Assembly (NCBI RefSeq): GCF_024462775.1
Contig: NZ_JANGCE010000009.1
Coordinates: forward strand, 1-64,000
DNA: 64,000 bases
Source: Butyricicoccus faecihominis
GTDB lineage: Bacteria > Bacillota > Clostridia > Oscillospirales > Butyricicoccaceae
Reading direction: 5' to 3'
In this document: positions 33,959 to 40,307 of the stretch, piece by piece
Layout of the letters: each line of letters begins with the position of its first letter
Numbering within the stretch: the stretch's first letter is position 1
Program-made: the position numbers and the translations under genes
Notes under the pieces: generated by a model
Seen by the model: the letters and a program-made list of their open reading frames with translations, nothing else
What the model was told of the DNA's origin: nothing
Database searches by the model: none

Positions 33959-35070
33959 ATTTTCACCAACTCGTACTGCCGCGTGCCGAGGCCGAGTGCC
34001 TCGCCGTGGTCGAGCGCGACGACCCAGTTCGTATCCGGGTGGGCGTAGTGGAAATGATCGTGCGCATGCCCGCCGTGAGAAGCATGCTCGTGCACATAGG
34101 AATCCGGGTTGGCGGGCATGGCGTTTACCGCGTCCGCGCAGGCCTGATCGAGGGCGATCGGGTCGTACGAGGCGAACATGCCGACGTTCGGCACGATCGG
34201 CACGTCGTTTTCGGCGTGACAGTCGCAGTTGGGCGAAACGTCGAGCACCAGCGAGATATGGAAGCAGGGCCTGCCGTCCACGACCGCCTTGGTGTACTCG
34301 GCGATCTTGCAGTTGAGGATATCGTTGGATTCGTCGTTCGCGGCGTCGACCGCGTCGCGCGGGCATACGCCGATGCAGCGGCCGCAGCCGACGCATTTGG
34401 CATGGTCGATCGTGGCCTTTTTCTCCGCGATCGTAATGGCGGAATGCGCGCAGATTTTCTGGCACATGCCGCAGCCGATGCAGTGGCCGTGCAGAACATG
34501 CGGCTTGCCCGCCGAATGCATTTCCATCTTACCGGCGCGCGAGCCGCAGCCCATGCCGATGTTTTTCAAGGTGCCGCCAAAGCCGGTTGCCTCGTGGCCC
34601 TTAAAATGGGTCAGGGTGATGAAGATATCAGCGTCCATCATGGCGCGGCCGATTTTGGCTTCCTTCACATATTTGCCGCCTTCGACGGGTACCAGCGCTT
34701 CGTCCGTGCCCTTCAGGCCGTCCGCGATGATGCAGTGGCAGCCGGTGGAGAAGGGGGAAAACCCGTTGAGATAGGCGGAATCCAAATGATCGAGCGCGTT
34801 TTTGCGCCCGCCGACGTACAGGGTGTTGCAGTCGGTCAAAAAGGGCTTGCCGCCGCGCTCGCGGATAAAGTCCACCACGGTCTTGGCCCAGTTGGGACGC
34901 AGGAACGCGAGGTTGCCCGGCTCGCCGAAGTGGATCTTGATGGCGGCGAATTTCTTGTCAAAGTCGATATCGCCCATGCCTGCCGTCTTTAGCAGGCGGG
35001 TCAGCTTTTGTTGCAGGTTTTCGTTCATCGACGCGTGAAAATCCGCAAAATAAACCTTGGATGCTGGCAT
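33955..35070 (-). CDS. DUF362 protein with two 4Fe-4S clusters and a His-rich loop
   Basis: The 371-residue protein has the DUF362 domain (FGEPGNLAFLRPNWAKTVVDFIRERG in part; LTHFKGHEATGFGGTLKN). A ferredoxin-like domain follows, with CIGCGMCQKIC and CVGCGRCIGVC, each fitting a 4Fe-4S cluster. Near the C-terminus a metal-binding HEHASHGGHAHDHFHYAH segment stands out. The family is common in anaerobes and has no firm activity. It leads the kinase-ECF operon. ATG 35070 follows GGAAGTG; upstream in-frame codons lack a site. Confidence 0.85.
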   Translation of the reverse strand: MPASKVYFADFHASMNENLQQKLTRLLKTAGMGDIDFDKKFAAIKIHFGEPGNLAFLRPNWAKTVVDFIRERGGKPFLTDCNTLYVGGRKNALDHLDSAYLNGFSPFSTGCHCIIADGLKGTDEALVPVEGGKYVKEAKIGRAMMDADIFITLTHFKGHEATGFGGTLKNIGMGCGSRAGKMEMHSAGKPHVLHGHCIGCGMCQKICAHSAITIAEKKATIDHAKCVGCGRCIGVCPRDAVDAANDESNDILNCKIAEYTKAVVDGRPCFHISLVLDVSPNCDCHAENDVPIVPNVGMFASYDPIALDQACADAVNAMPANPDSYVHEHASHGGHAHDHFHYAHPDTNWVVALDHGEALGLGTRQYELVKI

Positions 35071-35106
35071 AGTGCACTTCCTTTCCGTATGCTTGCTGTT
35101 ATTTTC

Positions 35107-35135
35107 AGTATAGCACGCGAAAAGGCGGCGGGCAA
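35107..35135 (-). promoter_or_regulatory. Probable promoter of the DUF362-kinase-ECF operon
   Basis: Minus strand TTGCCC (35135-35130), 17 bp, TGC-TATACT (35112-35107), an extended -10. Confidence 0.55.
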
Positions 35136-35142
35136 TGGGCAA

Positions 35143-35979
35143 TCAGCCCGCCTGCGTCAGGTCGGTCAGCGCGCCGAAGGTATAGCCCGCCTGCTCCCAT
35201 TTGGTCAGCAGTTCGTCAAGGATGCGGGCGTTGGTGGACGAGGTCGAGTGCAGCAGCACGATCGCGCCGTTGTGAATGCGCGGCAAAAGCTTGGAATAGG
35301 CCTGCTCATCTGTGGGCTGATTGTCGGTATACCAATCCACATAGGCAAGGCTCCAGAACACGGTCGTGTAGCCGAGGGACTGCGCCTGCTTCAAATTTTC
35401 TTCGGAAAACTTGCCCTGCGGGGGACGGTAAAACTTTTGCATCGGCTTGCCGGTCAGCGCTTCAAACTTTTCGGCAAGGCCGTTTAATTCGGCTTCAAAG
35501 GAGGCCTGATCCGCTATTTTGGACATATCCGGGTGGTGCATCGTGTGGTTGCCCACGATATGGCCCTCGTCCACCATGCGCTGCACCAGTTCGGGCGCGG
35601 TGTCGATAAAATTACCCACGAGGAAGAAGCACGCGGGCGCGGAATGCTTTTTCAGCGCATCCAAAATGGCCGGCGTGTTGCCGTTTTCAAACCCCGCGTC
35701 AAAGGTGATGTAAATGGTCGGTTTGGCGGTATCCGCGACGTAAAACGCGTTCCACTGCCGCAACGTGTCGGCGGAAACGTTGCCCACGGGCGGCTGGCCC
35801 TCGGTCTGGAAGGAAAGACCCCAATCGGAAACCGAAGCGGGTACCGCTGCTTCCGCTTCGGCGGAGGTCTGCGCGGCGTCGTCCGCCGGTAAGCGCCAGA
35901 ACAGCACGGCCAGCACCACACAGACCGCCGCCGCCGCGGCAATGCGATATAACGTATCGCGCGTGATCGTAATAAACAT
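35143..35979 (-). CDS. pdaA: Polysaccharide deacetylase, PdaA-like (spore cortex)
   Basis: The 278-residue protein has an N-terminal membrane anchor (about 10-28) and a NodB-type CE4 domain: TIYITFDAGFENGNTPAILDAL (catalytic Asp), GHIVGNHTMHHPDM (metal His pair) and FYRPPQGKFSEENL. TFDAGFENG in place of TFDDG is the hallmark of PdaA, which removes the acetyl group of muramic acid to allow muramic delta-lactam formation in spore cortex. ATG 35979 follows GGGGGCG. A sporulation-type promoter is proposed upstream. Confidence 0.88.
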   Translation of the reverse strand: MFITITRDTLYRIAAAAAVCVVLAVLFWRLPADDAAQTSAEAEAAVPASVSDWGLSFQTEGQPPVGNVSADTLRQWNAFYVADTAKPTIYITFDAGFENGNTPAILDALKKHSAPACFFLVGNFIDTAPELVQRMVDEGHIVGNHTMHHPDMSKIADQASFEAELNGLAEKFEALTGKPMQKFYRPPQGKFSEENLKQAQSLGYTTVFWSLAYVDWYTDNQPTDEQAYSKLLPRIHNGAIVLLHSTSSTNARILDELLTKWEQAGYTFGALTDLTQAG

Positions 35980-36001
35980 AGTGAAACGCCCCCTTGGTCA
36001 A

Positions 36002-36030
36002 ACAGTATGAAAGGGGGACGTGGATTATGC
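36002..36030 (-). promoter_or_regulatory. Candidate sporulation promoter of pdaA
   Basis: On the minus strand GCATA (36030-36026), 16 bp, CATACTGT (36009-36002). It fits the sigma-E/sigma-G pattern better than sigma-A. Short motif, so tentative. Confidence 0.4.
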
Positions 36031-36099
36031 GCTTTTTTATGTGCGCGGGCGGCGCGTAAAAAGGGTGGCGTAGCCGCGGCGGATCCCTCAATAATGCGC

Positions 36100-36128
36100 G
36101 TGACATTCCTGTGGGCGCATGATAAACT
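36100..36128 (+). promoter_or_regulatory. Promoter of the stalk-domain protein gene
   Basis: GTGACA (36100-36105), 17 bp, TAAACT (36123-36128), 35 bp before the start codon. Confidence 0.55.
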
Positions 36129-36163
36129 ATAAGTACCAAATAAAAGGACGGAGGTAGGTCTTT

Positions 36164-38032
36164 ATGGTACGAAAGCTGAAACGGGCGCTCGCGCTGCTGA
36201 CGGCGGCCCTGCTGCTCGGCACAATGGCCCCCTTGGCGCTTGCGGCGGGAAACGGGCAAACGCCGCTGTATGAATACCTTGGCTATGGATCCGAGCAGGC
36301 CTTTTTGAACGAATGGAACTGGTCGGAAAACGAGGAGGCAACCTACGACTGGTGGGAGGATACCTACCAAAACTTTGTGCTGCAATGCACGGAGGATCCG
36401 CAGCTGATGGTGGATTGGTACGGCTATACGCTGCCCACCGCGGCGGAGGTGAACGGCGTGACGGTGGAGGAGCTGCCGAAGGCCGCGGCGTGGGAAATGA
36501 CCGAGCAAAAATACGAAGAGACCTACGGTTGGAATTATGGCTGGGAAGAGCCCGAACCGCCCACGCTTTCCGTGCAGCTGATGGGGGAGACGGTCGCCTT
36601 TCCGGACGCGCAGCCCGAAACCGTGAACGGGCGCACGATGGTGCCGCTGCGCGCCATGGTGGACGCCCTGCATGGCGAGACCGGCTATGACGGCGGGGCG
36701 TCGTCCGTCACCGCCAAGGTGGGGGAAACGACCGTGCGCTTCGCGCTCGGCGGCGATAAGCTGTACTGGACGGGCCCGGCGGACAAAGCGCCGGAAGGCC
36801 TTGTAAAGGACGGCGCCGAAAGCTACCTGCCTATGGATGTACAACCCTATGAAAAGTCCGGCCGCACCTATGTGCCGGTGCGCTTTTTCGCGGAGGCGTT
36901 CGGCCTGACCGTCCAGTGGGACGAGTGGCAGCAGACGGCGGTGGTTTACGATAAAGCCGCGCTGATCGATTCCATCGACAGCCGGTTTACCGTGCTCAAC
37001 CAATGGCTCGCGGCGCAGCCGGCGCGGGATACCGATCAGGCGATGCGTATGGCGGCCACGATCGCGGTCACCTATACGACCTTCAACTCGATCGATGGGG
37101 ACGAGAGCTTTCCGCTGAACGGCACGCTTTCCGTGCTGACAGAGGGCCAAAGCTACCAGATGGATCTAAAGCTCGATCTGTACGCCATGGTACGCATGCT
37201 GATCGACAAGGCAGCGCCGTATGTGGACGAGGAGCTTTCCAAAGCGATCGACCTATTAAAGGGCGATCTGCAAAACGCTACCTTTGAAATGATCTATAAC
37301 GCGGATGAAAACACCCTGTATTTCCGCTGCCCGCTGCTGCTCAAGACGATCGGACTGGCCGAACCCGACATGACGCCCAAGGAAGGGACGGACGCTTGGG
37401 TGCGGATCGAGGACGCGATCGACCAAAGCCTGCTCGACGCGGCGGGGCTGTATAACCGCATCGCGGAAAACGGCGGCAAGCTGACGATCGGCGCGCTGAT
37501 CGTCGAGCCAAACGAAGCCAGCTTTAAAAAGTGGTTCGCGGCCTCGTTCTGGCAGAGCGCGAACGATGCGGCGGATGGCTTGGAGCTGTTTTTGGGCGAC
37601 GGCAAATTTACCAGAAACGGCGACGCCTATACCGCCCGCTTTGACGAGACCCCGCAGGAGGGCGCCGAAGGTCTGGCGGGCATGCTGGTAGACCTTGATA
37701 TCGCCTATGTGAAGGGTTCGGTCGTGCTGAATACCCGAACCGGCGTGGCGAGCGGCACGCTTGCGGTGCGGCAGGATACGTATTGGAGAGATCAGCTGCT
37801 GACCTATGAATTTGAGGGCGACGCGCAAAACGCGGCCTTTAAAATGAGCATACACACGAACAACACCGGCAAGCTTGAAATGGAAATGCAGATCACGGAA
37901 AAGCCCGCCTCCGGTTCTCCGGCCGCCCGGCCGCCGGAAAACGACAAGGTGATTGATCTGAACGATTGGCTCGGTTTGCCGGAAGCGGAGCCGGAAAGCC
38001 AAAACAACGTGATCGCCGTCATGGTGCCATAG
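36164..38032 (+). CDS. Secreted protein with copper amine oxidase-like stalk domain
   Basis: The 622-residue protein has a clear signal peptide (basic start, hydrophobic core to about residue 26, ALA cleavage region). A Trp/Tyr-rich acidic section follows (WNWSENEEATYDWWEDTYQNF in part), then a Cu-amine-oxidase N-terminal-like domain (about 135-265: NGRTMVPLRAMVDALHG...YVPVRFFAEAFGL). The rest is a long beta-rich extracellular domain without known motif. These stalk domains are common in cell-surface proteins of Clostridia, and no enzyme activity is implied. GGAGG precedes ATG 36164. Monocistronic, with its own terminator. Confidence 0.82.
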   Translation: MVRKLKRALALLTAALLLGTMAPLALAAGNGQTPLYEYLGYGSEQAFLNEWNWSENEEATYDWWEDTYQNFVLQCTEDPQLMVDWYGYTLPTAAEVNGVTVEELPKAAAWEMTEQKYEETYGWNYGWEEPEPPTLSVQLMGETVAFPDAQPETVNGRTMVPLRAMVDALHGETGYDGGASSVTAKVGETTVRFALGGDKLYWTGPADKAPEGLVKDGAESYLPMDVQPYEKSGRTYVPVRFFAEAFGLTVQWDEWQQTAVVYDKAALIDSIDSRFTVLNQWLAAQPARDTDQAMRMAATIAVTYTTFNSIDGDESFPLNGTLSVLTEGQSYQMDLKLDLYAMVRMLIDKAAPYVDEELSKAIDLLKGDLQNATFEMIYNADENTLYFRCPLLLKTIGLAEPDMTPKEGTDAWVRIEDAIDQSLLDAAGLYNRIAENGGKLTIGALIVEPNEASFKKWFAASFWQSANDAADGLELFLGDGKFTRNGDAYTARFDETPQEGAEGLAGMLVDLDIAYVKGSVVLNTRTGVASGTLAVRQDTYWRDQLLTYEFEGDAQNAAFKMSIHTNNTGKLEMEMQITEKPASGSPAARPPENDKVIDLNDWLGLPEAEPESQNNVIAVMVP

Positions 38033-38045
38033 TTTGTAAAAAACG

Positions 38046-38092
38046 CTGTAGCAGGATGATTCCAGAGGGAATCGCCTGCTGCGGCCTTTTTT
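38046..38092 (+). terminator. Intrinsic terminator of the stalk-domain gene
   Basis: A long imperfect stem (GCTGTAGCAGG...CCTGCTGCGGC with inner GATTCC/GGAATC) followed by T6. Confidence 0.82.
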
Positions 38093-38169
38093 ATGTACCG
38101 CGCCGGTTTTGATGAACCGCATGAGCGAGGGCGGCCGCGACCGGTGCCGCGCTGATTAACATATTCGAT

Positions 38170-38442
38170 TCAATCCTTCGCTTGCCGCTTGCCGCGCGCA
38201 TGGGTCAGCAGGATCACCAGCCGCGCATGCGCTGCTTCAACACTTTTTTGCGGCTTTGCGCCGGTCAAATAGCCCAGCGCTTGGTTCCATTCGCTGAGCG
38301 CCGTGGTATCCGGAGGGGCCGCCAGCAGTATTTCGATGAGCCTCTTTTGCTGGCCACTGTCCATATCATGCAGATCGGATACGCGGGCAGCGCCGCACTG
38401 TTCGGCTAGCTTGTCCAGCAATGATCTTTTATGGATCGCCAA
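38170..38442 (-). CDS. Small helical protein next to the putative invertible segment
   Basis: The 90-residue protein from TTG 38442 (GGGAGG 8 nt upstream) is mostly helical and charged (LLDKLAEQCGAARVSDLHDMDSGQQKRLIEILL in part: LIEILLAAPPDTTALSEWNQ). No family is recognised. The frame is open further upstream. In the present orientation the extension runs into a segment that is part of the inverted-repeat-bounded region. If that region were inverted, the frame would join in phase to ATG 38694 (MHERRQQARQNIDFVQKRRE...). No good promoter reads into it at present. Confidence 0.6.
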   Translation of the reverse strand: MAIHKRSLLDKLAEQCGAARVSDLHDMDSGQQKRLIEILLAAPPDTTALSEWNQALGYLTGAKPQKSVEAAHARLVILLTHARGKRQAKD

Positions 38443-38467
38443 ATCGTTCACCTCCCGCCGTTTCTGT

Positions 38468-38484
38468 ACAAAATCAATATTTTG
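38468..38484 (-). repeat. Left inverted repeat of the putative inverton (IRL)
   Basis: ACAAAATCAATATTTTG on the plus strand; its exact reverse complement is at 38721-38737. The repeat is itself a dyad (CAAAAT / ATTTTG) around a 4-bp asymmetric centre, the layout of a tyrosine recombinase core site. Confidence 0.7.
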
Positions 38485-38642
38485 TATAGAAGCGTCCCTT
38501 GACGGCGACAGAAGAAAACACAGAACATGTAAAAAACCGTCACATCCTGTCGTGATAAGGAGCGAAAGGGCGCAACAAATGCAGGCCGCAAAAGGAAAGC
38601 GCGCGCGACCTGTGTTTACTGTGCCTAAAATTCCCATATGAC

Positions 38643-38671
38643 TTGCGGTTTTTGACGAAACATGCTATAAT
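38643..38671 (+). promoter_or_regulatory. Promoter inside the putative inverton, facing the recombinase 3' end
   Basis: TTGCGG (38643-38648), 17 bp, TGC-TATAAT (38666-38671), extended -10. In the present orientation it would only make an antisense transcript into the recombinase gene. Confidence 0.65.
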
Positions 38672-38720
38672 TCTATGAAAATATGTATTTCAAATGCATG
38701 AGCGCCGGCAGCAAGCAAGG

Positions 38721-38737
38721 CAAAATATTGATTTTGT
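38721..38737 (+). repeat. Right inverted repeat of the putative inverton (IRR)
   Basis: CAAAATATTGATTTTGT, exact reverse complement of IRL, lies directly after the recombinase stop codon (on the minus strand). Confidence 0.7.
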
Positions 38738-39583
38738 CTAACTGACCAGCCCCAAACGATCCAGCTGGCGGATGTGCTCCGCGCCGGTGGTGAGAAGGTA
38801 GAGCCGCGTGGTTTCGATGCTGGAATGGCCCAGCGTATCCGCTAGACGCGTAATGTCTTTGCAAGCCTTATAAAAGGTCGTGGCGAACAGGTGCCGCAGA
38901 TTGTGCGGAAAGACCTTGCTTGGCGCTATTCCCGACAGTGAGCACAGGCCCTTCATTTCCGCCCAAATTTGCCGCCGGGATACGCGGCTTCCGCTTCTGG
39001 TGAGGAAAACTTCGCCCGAAGCGATCTTTTCTTTTTGGGCGTATTTCAGCAGCTTGCGGCACAACTTGGCGGATAGCAGGATTGTGCGCATTTTGCCTTT
39101 CAATGAAATTTCCGCCCGGCCGCGCCGAGCCGCTTCCACGGTGATATACCGCACCTCGCTTACCCTGATCCCTGTGGCCGCCATCGTTTCCATCAGCAGG
39201 GCCAGCCGGTCGCGGCCTTGGTTGCGGGCGGTTTCGACCAGCCGGTCGTACTCCTGTCGACTAAGCTCTCTTGCGGGATCGCGAAACATCCGCCGTTGGA
39301 GCCGCAGGAATTTGACGCGGCATTCCGTCCAGCCTGTGAAGCGCAAAAACGCGTTCAGCGCGGCCAGCATGGAATTCACCGTGACTGGGGCGTATCCCTC
39401 GGTCAGAAGATTTTCCTTCCATCCGGCGGCGGCTTCCTTTGTCACCGGCTCGCCGTTCAGCCACAGGGAAAAAGAACGCAGGTCGCGCAGATATTTTTCC
39501 CGTGTGCCGGGGCTGCGTTCCTCGGCTTGCAGGTATCCGCCGAAGGCGGCGGCCTGCTGTAGGGTTACATAACGGTCGTTCAT
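38738..39583 (-). CDS. Orphan tyrosine recombinase
   Basis: The 281-residue recombinase has a SAM-like N-terminal core-binding domain (about 10-95) and a complete catalytic set: R140 (ATGIRVSE), K164, H227 and R230 (HNLRHL), H253 (LGHSS) and nucleophile Y262 (RLYLL). It has no phage or plasmid genes beside it. An exact inverted-repeat pair starts immediately beyond its stop codon, so it is the likely enzyme of the putative inverton. It differs from housekeeping XerC/D in being next to its probable site. Its ribosome site GGGAGG is locked in a hairpin followed by T6, directly before ATG 39583. Confidence 0.9.
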   Translation of the reverse strand: MNDRYVTLQQAAAFGGYLQAEERSPGTREKYLRDLRSFSLWLNGEPVTKEAAAGWKENLLTEGYAPVTVNSMLAALNAFLRFTGWTECRVKFLRLQRRMFRDPARELSRQEYDRLVETARNQGRDRLALLMETMAATGIRVSEVRYITVEAARRGRAEISLKGKMRTILLSAKLCRKLLKYAQKEKIASGEVFLTRSGSRVSRRQIWAEMKGLCSLSGIAPSKVFPHNLRHLFATTFYKACKDITRLADTLGHSSIETTRLYLLTTGAEHIRQLDRLGLVS

Positions 39584-39590
39584 AAAAAAT

Positions 39591-39635
39591 GCCTCCCTAA
39601 TACGATAATATCCTTATTTTATCGTGTAGAGAGGC
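39591..39635 (-). promoter_or_regulatory. Leader hairpin hiding the recombinase ribosome site (attenuator-like)
   Basis: In the minus-strand mRNA, GCCTCTCTACACGATAA pairs with TTATCGTATTAGGGAGGC around a 10-nt loop, followed by ATTTTTTATG. The 3' arm contains the ribosome site and the T-run ends at the start codon, so the structure could stop both transcription and translation of the recombinase. Confidence 0.7.
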
Positions 39636-39658
39636 ATATATACGATTTTTCGTCCGCT

Positions 39659-39994
39659 TTAGGAGCCGTAATCCTCCAGCAGCTTTGCCAATGCTTCGGC
39701 GTCCGACAGGATCACGCCCCTGTTCAGCGCGTCGCGGTCGGCCTGAGGAAGCGAGCGCGTGTCGATTTCGGTGCGCATGAGCAGCGCGCCGTCGCGGTAA
39801 ACGGTAAGCCGTCCGTCCTCGCTTACCGCTGTGTAGCTTACCGGCACCGCCTGTTCGCTAAGCGCCGGAACGGCGGTGAACCAAGCGCGGGCGGCGAAAA
39901 AGGTAAAAATAAGCGCGGCGGCGCAGGCGGCCAGCGCGATCCGGCGGCGGCGTTTCAGCTGCTGCATCGCCAGCATGTAAAAGCCCTGCATCAT
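39659..39994 (-). CDS. Membrane-anchored BofC C-terminal-like protein
   Basis: The 111-residue protein has a basic start, one membrane helix (about 18-36) and an extracytoplasmic domain with the BofC C-terminal pattern: DGRLTVYRDGALL, DTRSLPQADRDALNRGVILSD and the final LLEDYGS. BofC controls processing of pro-sigma-K during sporulation in Bacillus; small anchored relatives are common in Clostridia with no tested role. The start follows AAAGGAAGTG. It is 76 bp upstream of the recombinase gene, same strand. Confidence 0.68.
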   Translation of the reverse strand: MMQGFYMLAMQQLKRRRRIALAACAAALIFTFFAARAWFTAVPALSEQAVPVSYTAVSEDGRLTVYRDGALLMRTEIDTRSLPQADRDALNRGVILSDAEALAKLLEDYGS

Positions 39995-40088
39995 CTTTTT
40001 TTCACTTCCTTTTTTCAGTGTTTCATTTCATTTGATCGGAGGATGTCCAAATAATTTGGATTTATTCACCAGATTGATGAAAAAAAGT

Positions 40089-40117
40089 TTGGAATTCTGA
40101 GGGCATTGTGGTATAAT
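40089..40117 (+). promoter_or_regulatory. PBP gene promoter P1
   Basis: TTGGAA (40089-40094), 17 bp, TGG-TATAAT (40112-40117). Confidence 0.7.
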
Positions 40118-40187
40118 AGCCGCATGGCGGCTGTGATACGCGTATTTAAAATCTTATACCGTCAGCGGCGTTTCGGCGGATGCTAGG

Positions 40188-40216
40188 CTTACAAAAAGCA
40201 GCCGCTGTGGTATAAT
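40188..40216 (+). promoter_or_regulatory. PBP gene promoter P2
   Basis: CTTACA (40188-40193), 17 bp, TGG-TATAAT (40211-40216). The -10 regions of P1 and P2 share TGTGGTATAATA. A stem GCGG-ATACTTA-CCGC follows in the leader. Confidence 0.7.
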
Positions 40217-40307
40217 ATCACCGTATGCTGGGAACAAAGCGGATACTTACCGCGTCCCAATCGAAAAGGCCCCATGGTACCGACCACCGGGCGGGGAGGA
40301 AACCGAA

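Larger units (their letters stand above)
38468..38737. other. Putative invertible DNA switch (inverton)
   Basis: 270 bp bounded by two exact 17-bp inverted repeats, adjoining a tyrosine recombinase gene whose stop codon is at 38738-38740. Inside is a promoter directed toward the recombinase 3' end (38643-38671) and ATG 38694. Inversion would point the promoter at the small gene 38170-38442 and fuse that ATG in frame to it. The observed sequence would be the OFF state. Confidence 0.65.

Noticed and set aside
38487-38637. Lipoprotein-like N-terminal extension of the small 38170 gene in the present orientation
   Set aside because: No ribosome site or promoter precedes it, and it lies in the putative invertible segment; kept only as a remark in the finding on the switch.
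38738-39583. Prophage or genomic island around the tyrosine recombinase
   Set aside because: No phage, plasmid or attachment-site genes nearby; the neighbours are ordinary chromosomal and sporulation genes.
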